Source: Neocallimastix lanati (nom. inval.)
Lineage: Eukaryota > Neocallimastigomycota > Neocallimastigomycetes > Neocallimastigales > Neocallimastigaceae
NCBI GenBank assembly: GCA_016946835.1
Contig: JACVTC010000123.1
Coordinates: 90,001-154,000 of the forward strand
Direction of reading: 5' to 3'
DNA: 64,000 bases
The translations under genes were made by a program, and so were the position numbers. Positions 49,799-63,127 of this stretch are shown piece after piece. The notes under the pieces are model-generated. The model was not told where the DNA came from. It was given only the letters and a program-made list of their open reading frames with translations, and did no database searches. The number at the start of each line of letters is the position of its first letter. Positions within the stretch are counted from its first letter, which is position 1.

Positions 49799-52352
49799 AT
49801 GCATGAAGCATTCACATATCAAATTATTCAAGATAAGCCTCCTTTAGAAGTAACGTCTTTGTGTTCTTATGGTAAAATCGTAGTTTTTTATTATATTAAA
49901 AAATAATATAAAAAAAAGAAATAAAAAAATAAAAAAAAATAATTTTTTTTAATTAGTAAAGAATTTATGTAATTAAAATGAAATTTAGAATATAAGGAAT
50001 TATTCATAAATAAATTATTATATATATTCACTAATTTTTATATTTATAAATAATTTTCAATACAATAAATGGATATTAATATTTTTTATTTCTATTTTTT
50101 CATTATCTATAGATAATAAATTATTAGTAGGAACTAAAGATGGAATTTTACTAATTTATGAAATTAAAGATAATGATGATTCATTTTTTGTTTCACTAAT
50201 AGATTCTCGAAAGGATTTTACAAAAAAAGAAATTAAAGCATTATATGCTATAAAGGAAATCAATATACTTATATGCATATCTGGTATATTTAATTTATTA
50301 TCAATTTAATTTTTTTTTTTTGTTTTTATATATAATATTAATAACAATATTTATAAATAAAATTTAATTATTTTGTTTGTGTAGATACCCAACTATTGGC
50401 CTATAATTTGGAAACTTATCAATTAATAACACAAATAGCAAAATTGCAAGGTGTACAATTAATAGATATTTATAATTCTTCTAAGAAAGAAAATGAAAAA
50501 AATAATATCTTTCGTAGCAATAATTTCAATGATAATAATAATGAAAATAATAAAATCATTATAAAGATTGCAGTAGCTATTAAAAGAAAATTAATTATTT
50601 TACAATGGAATCAGGATTCTTTCGAGAAATTAAATGTATTTATTGAATAATATATTATTTTAATTTTAATAATTAAAGTATAATTATTAATGAATAAATA
50701 ATTATTTATAATATTTGTAAGGAATTTAATTTATCTCATACTATAAAAGCAATATCTTGGGGAAAAGAATATACTTTATGTGTCGGATTTGCAAGAAATT
50801 ATGCTTTTATTGATTTATCAACAGTTACTATTGATTATTTTTCATTGGGAAATTCTCTTATCGATTTAACATCGTTTACACCGTCAAAATTTACTAAAGT
50901 TTATACAAATTCACTATCAAATAATCAGTTTTTACTTACAAAAGATGGTATTTTTTAGTTATAATTTTTTTTAAAATAATATTTTATTTTATATTAATTA
51001 AAAATAACCCCAAATTTTTTTATACAAAAATAGATACAAGTACTTATATTGCTGAAACTGGTCAACCAATGAGAACAGTTAATATTAATTGGTCAGCAAT
51101 TCCTTTAGCAATTGTGTATATGCATCCTTATTTTATAGCATTATTACCACAAAAAATTGAAATAAGGGCATTTAATACTGGAATATTTATTCAAGAAATC
51201 GAATTAAATAATTCTAATATAATAATAGCAAAAGATGTTTTATTTTTATCATATGAAGATAATTTATATACAATATTACCTATTGATTTCGATAATCAAG
51301 TAATTTTTTTTTTTTTTTTTAATATTTATATAAATTTTTATTTATTAACTTTGCTTATTAATACTAACTTTTAATATAATAGGTTGTTCAATTGTTAAAT
51401 AAAAAACAATTTTCTGAATCACTTCAACTTGTTGAATTATATTCATCAATATTTTCCCCTGATGAAAAGGTAAAATATATAAATTTAAATATAATAAATA
51501 TATATATATAACTTATATTAAATTTTTAATATGGTATTTCAACAGATTGCAGAAATAACAAGAATTCGGTCATTGGAAGCAAAACATTTATTTACAGAAG
51601 AAAAAGATTATGAAAGAGCATTTGGTATATTTTTAAGTTTAGAAATTGATCCAAATGAAATCTTACAACTTTATCCAATGCTTAATTCTATAGAAGAGAT
51701 ATTAAAATTAAAGAAAAGCAAGGATAATAATGATGGTAAATAATATATTTGCAATTGAATATTGTTTATATATTAATATATTTTTAGTTCATTAATTTGT
51801 TTTAAATTTTTAAATTCTAAATATAATTTTGTATGAATCTATATTATATTATAATATTATAATATTTATTATTATTTTTTATTCTATTTCAATTAAACAG
51901 AAGAATCTTTTGATAAATTAAAATCAATCAATTATTTAATTCATTATTTAACTGAACAACGTTCAAGATTAACTAAACAAAGATTATATTTATTAACTAT
52001 GCAAAATCATTCTTCTATGTCAAAGTCATTTTCAAATTCAACTGTAAATTCTTATTTATCAGCAGGAATATCAGAAATCTCATTAAGTACTATTGTTTAT
52101 TATCGTCAACTTTCACTTCCAGATGTTGAAGCTTTGTCTAATATTATTGATACAGCATTATTTAAAGTATATATGATAATTAATGATGCTTTAATCGGTC
52201 CATTGTTACGTGTACAAAATAATTGTGATATGGATGTTTGTGAATCTTTATTAAAATCACAAAATGTACTTTTAATTGGAATTTAAATAAATATAAGATT
52301 AAATATTTAAAATTAGTAGTTTAGTGTAATTTTTATATAAATTTATTTATTT

Positions 52353-52390
<38 letters not shown>

Positions 52391-54215
52391 AGAAATATTC
52401 TGAATTAATTGATTTATATAGAGGAAAGAATTATCATAAAAAAGCATTAGATATTCTTATATCGTATGTATAATTATAATTATAATAAGTTTATAATTAT
52501 GTAATGGTAAAATTATTAACAACATTATAATTATTTAGTAAAGGAGAATCCCCAGATGAATCCATGTATGGACCATATCATATAATAACATATCTTCAAA
52601 AATTAAATAAAACAGATTTCAATTTGGTATTAGAATATTCTGTTTGGGTTATAGAACATTATCCAGAGGAATCACTTGAAGTATAAATAAAAATATTTTA
52701 AAAAAAAAAAATAGAAATAAAAATAAAATAACTTTAGATAAAATAAAATAAAATATTTTATTAATAATTTATAATTAAAAAATTCTTAATATATATAAAT
52801 ATTATTTGAAAGATATTTACTTATGAGAAATTTAGTGGTGATGAGGTATTAAGAGGAATGATTGTTGATCATCTTGAGAAATATTCCAAGGATGTTTGCA
52901 TAAAATATTTAGATTATATAATACATAAACTTAATGATACTAATCCAGAAAATCACAATAAATTAGCAACTTTTTATTTAGAAAAAATACTCTCACAAAA
53001 TGAAAAAGATAATGGTAGAAAAATTATAATCTATATTTATAATTGTTTATTTTCTGAATATATTAAATATATTATATATAGTTAATATATTAATATTTAT
53101 TCATTATTTTATTGTTATTAAATATATATATATATATATATATTTTTTTTGCTATATAATTTATATAGAGAGAAAGGTTTATGAAGAAAAACTTAAAGAT
53201 TTCTTGGAAGAGTCAACAGAATATTCACCAAATTTAATTTTATCAAAGTTACCAAAACACTGTAATAATCAATAATAATAATAATAATAATTATAAAATT
53301 AAAAAATATATTTACAAGAAAAATTTTAATTATTTAAAAATATACTTATTTTCATTTTATATTCATTTTTAATATAGCTTATTATGAAATACGTGCTATA
53401 TTATTAAGTCATATAGGTGAACATAGAAAAGCACTTAGTATATATTTCAATGAATTAAATGATCCGAAAATGGCAGAACAATATTGTGTTAAATATTATA
53501 GCCCAGAAGATGAAAAAGTAAAAGATGTTTTCTTTATTCTTATTCAAATTCACTTGGAAAACAAAAAAAAGGATGAAGAGATTTCAAATGAAGTTTATGA
53601 ATTGTTAAATAAATATGGTGCTTATATTGATGCTTCAAAGGTATAATTTTTAATTAATATATTTATATTTAATAAAATAAGTACAATAATAATATTGTCT
53701 CTAATACCAAAATATTATATAATGTAATTTATATTATAGATTATTGAGATTTTCCCGGAATCTACGAAGTTAAATAAATTAGGAATTTACTTTGAAAAGT
53801 TTTTCCAAGAATTAATGAATAGGAAGTATAGTCAAAAAATTATATATAATTTATTGAAATCCGAACAATTACAAGTATTATATTATATTATATTATATTA
53901 TATTATATTATACTATTTATATGTTAACTTTTTTTTTGTTAATTTTTTTTTTTTTTTTTTTTTTTTTTTTCTTTTTTTTTGCATATTAAATTGAAACTAT
54001 TTATATTTTAAATTTTATTAATATTAATTTAAAAAAAGGTCAGGGAAGAATTAATGAATTATCAATCTCAATCTATAGGAATTTCAGAAGAAAGAGTTTG
54101 TAAAAAATGTTTAAAACGTATTGGAACAAGTGTATTTGTAAAAGATTCAGACAATTCTGTTGTTCATTATGGTTGCATGAAATCACAAAAAAAGAAATCC
54201 GCAGTTATTTCTTAG
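49799..54215 (+). CDS. VPS39: VPS39/Vam6, HOPS complex subunit, 15 exons
   Basis: Exons 49799-49871, 50113-50283, 50385-50635, 50722-50947, 51034-51299, 51383-51469, 51546-51735, 51901-52265, 52393-52463, 52539-52680, 52813-53014, 53169-53261, 53378-53640, 53740-53874, 54039-54215; 2,712 bp, 903 residues (human VPS39 is about 890). It starts MHEAFTYQII like other VPS39 proteins. An N-terminal CNH beta-propeller (LLVGTKDGILLIYEIKD, KIAVAIKRKLIILQW) is followed by alpha-solenoid repeats (KYSELIDLYRGKNYHKKAL; YYEIRAILLSHIGEHRKAL) and a C-terminal zinc-binding end (VCKKCLKRIGTSVF...HYGC). VPS39 binds Rab7/Ypt7 and tethers vacuole or late-endosome membranes in the HOPS complex. All junction phases agree. 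Intron 14 begins with a (TATTA)n microsatellite at the donor site. Confidence 0.93.
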
Positions 54216-54350
54216 AAAAATAATATATATAAGAAACATTAAAATATACCATTTTACTACTATATTATATATAATAATAGTAATGTATATTAAAACAATT
54301 ATTAGTATCATTTAAATAAAAGCATTGATAATAAATAGTATTAACACGTA

Positions 54351-54545
54351 ATAAAAATAAAAATAAAAATAAAAACTAAAATTAAAAATAAAAATTAAAA
54401 TAAAAATAAAAATTAAAATAAAAATAAAAATTAAAATAAAAATAAAAATTAAAATAAAAATAAAAATTAAAATTAAAATAAAAATTAAAATAAAAATAAA
54501 AAATAAAAATAATTTAAAAATAAATATAAATATAAATATATAAAT
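54351..54545. repeat. AAAAT/AAATT minisatellite 3' of VPS39
   Basis: Imperfect ~18-bp units of the AAAATTAAAATAAAAATA type, starting about 135 bp after the VPS39 stop codon. Confidence 0.85.
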
Positions 54546-55069
54546 ATATAAATAAATTAATCAATAAATAAATATTATATTATAATACATAATATAAAAC
54601 AATAATACATAAAGGATGAAGAAAAAAGATTGTTGAAAAAATAAATCAAAATTATTATAAAATAATGAAAGTATATATATATAAAAGGAAATAACCAAAA
54701 AAAAAAAAAAAAAAATATTTACAATAAATAAAAAATTACACTAATTAATTTAAAAAAAAAAAAAAAAAAAAAAATTATATTTTAAAGCATTTTAATAATT
54801 ATAATACAGAATTTTTTTTGTTTTTTTTTTTTTTTTTTGTTTTTTATTTAACTATAATTTAATATTAATTTAAGTAATTTTAACAAGAATATTAAATATT
54901 TACAAGAATGATAATTGATAATATTATGTAATATGTTTATGAATATCTAATTTAAAAAAGGAAATTATTGATTATTAAGATTACAAGAAGGAAAAAAAAA
55001 ATTGTACTAATAAATAATTAAGTTTAGTTGTTTTGGGGAATACGACCAGAAGTTATGAGAACTATTTTT

Positions 55070-55228
55070 TTAAGTTTTTTGCATTTCATCTTTTGGTTCT
55101 TTATAATGTTTTCGTAAAGATGGTGGTAACTTTAAACTATTGATATTATCTTTACCATCACCTTGTTTAGAAAAATTATATGAACTATATCTTACTACGA
55201 AGAAATCACTTAGGCATGATTCCGACAT
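55070..55228 (-). CDS. Possible small protein of 52 residues
   Basis: On the minus strand ATG at 55228 opens a frame with balanced composition, unlike the surrounding AT desert: MSESCLSDFFVVRYSSYNF, then KQGDGKD and SLKLPPSLRKHYKEPKDE, stop at 55070. The soluble, charged sequence looks like real coding DNA or the remnant of an exon. A GTAAGA inside it could be a donor, so the true structure may differ. No family recognised. Confidence 0.35.
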   Translation of the reverse strand: MSESCLSDFFVVRYSSYNFSKQGDGKDNINSLKLPPSLRKHYKEPKDEMQKT

Positions 55229-55403
55229 AATGCTATTACATGCTTTTTTTTTTTTTTTTTTTCTTTCCTATACAAGTTTCTGAAGTTGCAATAATATTGC
55301 ATTAGCTTTATTAATATAAATAAATCAATATTAATATATTAATATTTATTATATTAAATATAATAAAAGTATCTTAAAATTGTAATATTTGACTTTTATT
55401 GGC

Positions 55404-55421
55404 GCTGCCGCTCACGGCAGC
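55404..55421. other. GC-rich perfect hairpin in AT desert
   Basis: GCTGCCG (55404-55410), loop CTCA, CGGCAGC (55415-55421), within the patch GGCGCTGCCGCTCACGGCAG. It is the most GC-dense short stretch in the intergenic DNA here. Function unknown. Confidence 0.8.
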
Positions 55422-55429
55422 TACATATA

Positions 55430-56686
55430 TTTTAAAATTTAAATTTTTTTTATTCAATTTATTTAATCCATGTATTATTTTTAAAATGAATTTGAAAATT
55501 AAATTAATATTAAATTCCCAATAATTAATTGAAATTTATTTGAAAATAATTTTTATTTATAATCTTAGTAGAAAATTAATAAATTAAAGTTTTAAAAGTT
55601 TCGAAAATTTGTTCAAAACTCTATAAATATAAAAAAAATTATATATTTTTAAAATATATTTAGAATTTAAATTTTATTAAAATCATAATTTTCAAGAAAC
55701 TATATTATTATTAGTATTCTTTATATATGTTTTTAATAATATTTATATTATTCTTTAAAATTTTCTTTTTAAAACTATTTCAAAATGTTAAAATATTATT
55801 CAAATATAAAAAATAATTTTATTATATCATATAAAATTAATATAATCATTTTGATTATTAATTTATATCAAAAAAAAAAATTTAATGGTAATAATAATAA
55901 TTAAGCAAATATAAATGAAAATGAATTTGATCATTTATATGATTATATCAACTTTTTTTTTTTTTTTTTTTCTTGATTGTTATTTCTTGATTTTTGTGTA
56001 TTACATTTTGCTTTTTGGTTAATATTTATTAATTAATTATTTATTAATTATTTAATAATTCATAAAATAAAAAAATTTTTTTGTTTATTTTTATTCATAT
56101 ATTATTAAGATTTTTTTTTATTGATATTTATTTATTAAATTAATTCAATCATTTTTTTTATATTAATCATTATATTAAATTTTAATATATTATTTACATA
56201 TATAGGAATTATTAATAATACATTCTCTAATTTTGTTCTATGTATTATTATTAATTTTTTAATTTAAAATTATACAAAATTTTTTTCAATTTTTTATTTT
56301 TTTATACATAAACATTTAAAAAAAATAATATAAAATAAAAAAAAAAAAATATTTGTAATTATTTTTTTTAATGAAATAAAAAGTGTTTAAATAGATCATA
56401 TATTACTTTTATAAATTAAATTATATCAATTATTAAATTTTCATTTCATTGTTTGAATGTTTTTTTAACTTATTCTACTATATAATAATTTATTTTTAAA
56501 TCATATTTATTACAAAAATTAAAAATTTTTATTTTATTTGTATTATTATATATTTAATATAAACATTTTTTTTTTTTAATATATTTAGACAAAAAAAAAA
56601 GTTAAATGAAAATTTTTTTGAAAAATTTTACAAAAATAATCACAAAGAAATTTTTAAAGATATTTATTATATTTATCATATATTTA

Positions 56687-56727
<41 letters not shown>

Positions 56728-56913
56728 TTTTTTTTATTTTTTTTTTTTACATATTATACCTTTTTAATTGAAATCCTAAATATTAAAATATAAATAATTG
56801 AAATAAAAAAAAAAATTTTTTTAGTAAAAGAATATATTTAATTAATTATTAATTTCAAAAACTATAATAAAAAAGTAATATATTTAATATATAACTATTA
56901 GTAATACATATTT

Positions 56914-56946
<33 letters not shown>

Positions 56947-57164
56947 AAGTTTAATATAATATTTCAAATTATGGAATTTAATTTGTGGGATTTAAAAATA
57001 TTTAATTTTATCACTCAAATATATATATAAATATTTTTTTTAAAAAATAATAAATTAAATTTTATTTATTTTTTTTTTTTTTTTACAAATTTATAAATTA
57101 ATATAAATAAAACACCTATTTAATTTTATTAAAACTAGAGTATAGATAATATTATTAATTAAAA
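55430..57164. other. AT-rich intergenic DNA
   Basis: Low-complexity A/T with homopolymers. It ends in the upstream region of the DNAI3-like gene. No gene seen. Confidence 0.6.
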
Positions 57165-60100
57165 ATGAAAAAGGCCACAAAAAAGAAGACTAAAGGTATG
57201 CTTCTAAATTAAAACATAATCAAAAGAAAAAAAGTTAATATATATTCATTGTAATAGAAATGAAAAAAAAAAAAAAAAGATAAAAGAATAAAAAAAAAAA
57301 ATAATTATATAATAGAATATAAAGCATTAAATATTAATATTAATTATATTTTATTATTAATTAATAATAATAATAATAATAAAATAAAAAAAGTTTCTAA
57401 GAAAAAAGAAGAAGAGAAAGAAGAATTATCACCATCTGAAAATCCAGAAAGTGAAGTAGTACATGAAATTCATGATGCCCCAGATGGCCTTTTTCCATTA
57501 TTTTTGACTAGTATGACACAAAATTTATTCAAAATACAAGCAGATGTAGATGTAACAAAAGAAGATCCTATAAAGTTAATTCCAAAAGCTGATATTCAGT
57601 CAGATCTTATATCAAGAGCCTCAATATCTGATTTTTCTGTGATAAAGCAAGCAATACTAGTAAATATTAATTTAAATTGACATATCACTTATTTTTATAT
57701 AAACATAATATATATAATTTTTTTTATAAAAAAAAAAAAAGAAAAAAAGAAGCGAATATTAAATAATTTAAAATTTTAATTATTATGTTATATTCCATTT
57801 TGTATAAATATGAATATATAATTTTATTTTATGATTATTTGTATATTTATTATTTTTTTTTTTTTTTTAATTTTAGGATAGTCCATTAGATGAAATTTTA
57901 GTTGGTTATGATCCTACATATTTTTATGGTCAAAATTATTTTGTATGTGTAACAGATGATGCTGTAAATTTAATTCTTCATCCACCACAATCGAAAGAGG
58001 AAGTTAAAGAAGAAGAAAAGAGTAAAAGACCTCCAGAATGGATATCATTAGGAAGTGAAAATGAAATTGATATAGAGAAAGTTATTTTGAATAGAGATTA
58101 TATACATGTTGAAATATCAAAAAAATTAATGGATTTTTCTAAGCCATGTAAATTTGGTGATAGAGATGCTAATGATACTTACTTTGAATATAAATCATTT
58201 AGAGATTCTGGTATAGAAGAAATTGAACTTTTACAAATAAATAAAGGTATTCAAGCAGTACCAGAATTAACAGAAGATTCAACCCAAGTGGATTGGTATA
58301 GACCAGTAAATACATCTGTTCAATATGAACCTCGTAGATTTACAGAAGAAGACATTAATACCATTAAGAATTCGGATGATTTGACTAGATTCGCGAAAAG
58401 TACTATTTATACTTTTGAAAAGGCTATGCAAGAAAATGATCTACTAAATATATTTGTTGATGAATTTAAGGACTTAGGTGATGAAGAAATGAATCTGGAA
58501 CATAACATGCATATTAATTTACAAGAATATCAATCATTTACTGATTTACAGCATAGTAAAGATAGACCTGTTATTTGTATTGATTGGCATCCCACACAAA
58601 TGGGTATATTGGGTGTATCATGTGTAAAAAGTATGACATTTGATGAAAGAGCAGCCACAGGATTAAATGTAAAATTAAAGGATTCATTGATATTAATATG
58701 GAGTTTATTTGATCCTATTCATCCATTATTGTTATTAGAAGCACCTGACGATATTATGTCCTTTCAATTTAATCCTCAAGAGCCAAATATAATAGCAGGT
58801 GGTTGTATTAATGGACAAGTAGTTCTCTGGGATATTTCTGAATATCAAGACAAATTAAAAATGTCACGAAAAAGTAAATATAATTTATCCGAAACATTAC
58901 AAGCAAAAGAAAAGAATACAGAAACACCAATTATTAAATATATAGTAGTTTCATCTATTGAACATAGTCATAAAATGACTGTTACGTCATTACAATGGCT
59001 TCCTAAGCATATGGAGGTATTTTAAAATTTTAATGTTTTAATAAATTAAATTAAGAAAAAAAAAAATGATTGGCTATATATATATTTATTTCATGTCGTT
59101 AATAAAATTTAAATTTATTTATTTATATATTTATTTGTTATTTCTTATAGGTATCAAGTAATGGAGAATTACTGGATGAACCAAGTGGTGAAATTAATCA
59201 ATTAATTACTGGTTCGTTAGATGGTCAAGTTTATTTTTGGGATTTACGTTTTAAGAAAGAAATTAAAATGTTAGATCTCACGTGGAGGCCATTATTGAAA
59301 GTACAATTTTTATTTTTTTTTTTAAATATAAAAAATTTAATATTATATTATATTACCAAATTAATAATTAATATTATTATATTAGTTTTCAATTAGTTCA
59401 TTAGATAATACATATGATTATGGTATATTATCCCTTAATATTCAAAAACAACTAATATATGAACATGATAAAAAAAAGGAGGAAAAAGGTTTTTAAAATT
59501 TTATATTTGTATTTCTATTTAATATTATTTTTATCTTTTTTTTTTATTTTTATTTTATTTTTGTTTACTTTTATAAACAAAAGAAGAATTAAAACTAAAA
59601 AATATTGTTCATGAAAATTTATAAATTGTAATAAAAAAATAAAAAAATATTATTAAATTAGTAAAAAGTTTAAAATTTAGTGAGAATACATCAGAAAAAA
59701 ATGACGATGCAAATATTGAAATTGATAAAAAACAATTATGTAAATTTTTCTGTGGAACAGAAGTAAGTTTACATGTTTATTACATGATTATTACATGTCT
59801 CCTATTAAAATATATGTATATAAATTTTATTAATATTAATATTTAATAATAAATATAAAAACTCATTTAATTATTTAGGATGGTGATTTAATATACGCAA
59901 ATTGGCTTTCTACAGAAACTAGTGAAGAAAAAGGATCATGTAAAAAAATTTAATCTGTATATTAAATACCAATTATTAATACAACATTTAATTTTTAACA
60001 TTTTTAATTGATTGAAAAAAATATAATCATTTTAATATCTATTTTAATATATATAGTGTCAAGAGTTGAGCATGTTTTTGAAGGACATTATGGACCAGTA

Positions 60101-60442
60101 TGCGATATTAAAAGATCACCATTTTTTCCTACAATTATATTAAGTGTAGGGGGAAAGAGTTTTAGAATATGGAAAGAAGGTGTATCGGTGAGTAAATAAA
60201 TATTTAATATTACATAATTGATATTAATATAAATAAATGATAAAAAACATTGGTACTAATTATAAATATAAATTATATTATAATAATTATTATATATAGG
60301 AAGGTCCACTCTTAATTTCACCTTTATCAACTTGTAATTTAACATCTGGTGAATGGAGTCCAACAAGACCTGGTGTGTTCTTTATTGGAAAAAGAGACGG
60401 TACAATTGAAATTTGGGATTTGATTGATAGGTATTAAATTAA

Positions 60443-60497
<55 letters not shown>

Positions 60498-61481
60498 TAA
60501 GTATTAATAGTAGAATATATATATATATATATATGTAATTAAAATAAAAATATAATATATATGTAAATACAGGTCAAATACACCATCATTGTGTCAAAAT
60601 ATTTCATCCACTGGTGTTACATTCCTAATTATTCATCAGTATAAAAGTATGTTTTAAAGTAAAATGTTTTTTTTTTTTTTATTAAATAATAATATAATTA
60701 ATATTTACAATTAATTTTTTATTTCTAAAAAAAAAATTATTATAAAAAAATTTTAATTTTAAATATATATGCATATATAGATAAAACTAGAGCAAATAGA
60801 CAATTTTTGGCAAGTGGTGATGATGAAGGAACATTACATGTTATTGAAATTCCTAAGAATTTAACAAAAATAAAAAGAAATGAAGTTAGTAAATTATAAT
60901 TTTATATTGAAATTAATATTTTAAATTGCTAATAAACTTTTTTATAATATTATTATTATTATCGTTATTAAAAAAAATATATAGAAATCTGTAATGAAAA
61001 ACTTCTTTGAACGTGAAGAAAGTAGACTTGGTTACATTACTGAAAGAAAGGCTATCAGAGCAAAAGAAAAGGATTCATTTGATATTGAACATGCTGAAGT
61101 ACTTATATATATATATGATTAATTTAATATTTGATATTAAATAACAAAAAGCAAATATAGAAATATTTACAATTATGATTTAATATAAAAATTAAATAAA
61201 TTATGATAAATATATATAAAATAAAAATAAAGATTAAGACGGATGCCGCTGGTAATGGTGATGCAGCTCAAGGAGCTCAATCTCAACCTCAAGAAAACCA
61301 AGATGGTCAACAAGGTATGGAAGGTGAAGAAGAGAATGAAGAAGAAAGAGCAGCCTTAAAATTGGAAGAAGAATTCAAAGAAATTGAAAAGAATCTTAAC
61401 AATGACCAAGAAAATCTTATTTTATCAGATGATGATGAAGAAAAGCCCAAAGAAACTGAAGAGGAAAATAATGATATATAA
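57165..61481 (+). CDS. DNAI3: DNAI3/WDR63-type axonemal dynein intermediate chain, 13 exons
   Basis: Exons 57165-57195, 57394-57659, 57877-59016, 59151-59300, 59386-59488, 59662-59762, 59879-59939, 60057-60187, 60300-60430, 60573-60646, 60781-60884, 60985-61098, 61233-61481; 2,655 bp, 884 residues (human WDR63 is about 890). It has a Lys-rich start and a family-typical N-terminal block (APDGLFPLFLTSMTQNLFK, QVDWYRPVNTSVQYEPRRFT). WD repeats follow: VICIDWHPTQMGILGVSC, LILIWSLFDPIHPLLLLEAP, IIAGGCINGQVVLWDIS, LITGSLDGQVYFWDLRFKK, VEHVFEGHYGPVCDIKRSPF and FFIGKRDGTIEIWDLIDR. The C-terminus is acidic. WDR63/IC140 is the intermediate chain of inner-arm dynein f/I1 in motile cilia, so the organism very probably makes flagellated zoospores. 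Confidence 0.93.
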
Positions 61482-61736
61482 ATTTAGATTTAATTTATAA
61501 AAATTCTTTTTTTTTTATTATTTATATTATTTTTTAACATTTAATTTAATTATTAATTTATATAATGTGACTATTATATTTATTTAATTATAGAAAATAG
61601 TAAATTTAATGATAAAATAATGTACAAATGTATAACTTTAATTTTTTTTTTTTTTTTTTTAACATAAAATTTAGTAATTAAACATTATAATATATGCATA
61701 AATAAAATATACATTTAAATTAAAAATTTTTTAAAT

Positions 61737-61780
<44 letters not shown>

Positions 61781-61975
61781 GCATTTATTAAATAAAATAA
61801 AAATGAGAATAAAAATTAAAATAATAAATAAAAAAAATTTAAAAAAAAATATATATATATATATCTTTCTAAAAAAAAGAAATTGTAAATTTTTATTAGG
61901 ATAGAGATATGGCAGGAAAATTGATCAAATCTAATGCTTATAAGAAAAATGAATTTGAAAAAAACTAGAAACTGT
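61482..61975. other. 3' flank of the DNAI3-like gene
   Basis: AT-rich with an A-run (61741-61777). No gene seen. Confidence 0.6.
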
Positions 61976-62400
61976 TTAAAACTCAACTTTGTAATACTGA
62001 ATATAGTCTTTAGAGACAGAATAATTACCCGTAGGAATTAAGACTGCTTTGTACCCATTAGAACGAAAGTTACTTTTAATTTTCTTGAGATTAGTACAAA
62101 TTTTATGATCTGTTGTAAATTGATCTAGCTAAGAGTTAACATCAGTTAATGGCTTAATAACTGAAAAGGGTATCTAGAGGTTAAAATTATTTTTAAAAAT
62201 TTTTCTATGGAATATACCGAATTATTAAGATATAAAGAGTTTAAACAATAGCGCTTCCAACTAATTTTCGATGTAATAGGGTGCCTTTTAATACTTTAAA
62301 GTTGAAACTAATTAGTGTGTGTTGAATAGGAGTATTAACTTTAATAACAAAAATAGGAGTCATGAAATTGTGAATAACTTTTACTAATAGAAAAAATAAG
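61976..62400 (-). pseudogene. Decayed coding stretch, unidentified
   Basis: Composition is far more complex than the flanks. On the minus strand, open segments in shifting frames read TPIQHTLISFNFKVLKGTLL (about 62340-62270), then a broken stretch, then FTTDHKICTNLKKIKSNFRS and NGYKAVLIPTGNYSVSKDY, with a stop near 61976. Several stops and frame changes. Adjacent retroelement fragments suggest it derives from a transposable element, but no motif proves it. Confidence 0.45.
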
Positions 62401-62868
62401 GACGAATTGAGATTTAGTATTTATTATTTATATTTATTACATTATAGAACTGTTACCAGTCTTTGAGATAATGAATGAATATAATGTAATAACTTTTTTT
62501 CAGTATTGTTAAAAAAAATAAAAAAAACAAGGATACACATATAATGGGTACCAATCTCCCATTAGAGCCCCATCAGTTATTATTGTAGGTGTGATGATAT
62601 ATGGAATATCAGTATAGTGTATATATTTCCATTAACTACGAACATCGGAACTGGAATCATTCACTTCCCCTAGTGGGTTGACGTGTTGGAATTTATCCTG
62701 CCTAATTCTTGTAGAAGTGAGTGGAGACATCATCAAGTCTTATGATTACGTATATCGTATAATCAGGGTTGAGTGAATAAGCAGCCAAGTGAAAGCCTTT
62801 TAGATACTACTTTTATTGCATGACACCCAAGGATAGAAAAGATTAGTGCTTATTTGGAGTCATATCGG

Positions 62869-62879
62869 GGATTCGAACC
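62869..62879 (-). promoter_or_regulatory. RNA polymerase III B-box in SINE head
   Basis: The minus-strand sequence GGTTCGAATCC matches the tRNA T-loop B-box consensus exactly. An A-box-like TTAGTCAGG lies near the 5' end of the SINE, now separated by the LINE insertion. Confidence 0.8.
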
Positions 62880-62903
62880 TCGGCCATTACAGTAACCTGT
62901 ATT

Positions 62904-63127
62904 TTTTTTTTTTTTTTTCTATGACTAGGAAGAGAATATACTTCCAGTGCTTTATTAAATAGATGATTATATTTTTATGTATTACATTTTTTTAAAAAAT
63001 TCATTATATAATTTAAAAATAAAAATAAAAATATATAAAAGATTAAGTAAAACAAAAAATAGTATAAAATTAAAAAAAAAAATTTAATTAATCATAGAAA
63101 ATTTAGTGTAATACAGAATAAAAATAC
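62904..63127 (-). mobile_element. LINE 3' fragment inserted into the SINE head
   Basis: Minus strand: AT-rich sequence, then AATAAAGCACTGGAAGTATA, TTCTCTTCC and a poly(A) tail (the T-run at 62902-62918 on plus). The 3' end resembles that of the 6822-9224 LINE (GGAAGTGTATTCTCTTCC). It is flanked by the 12-bp target repeat GTAACCTGTATT at 62892-62903 and 63128-63139. Confidence 0.82.
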
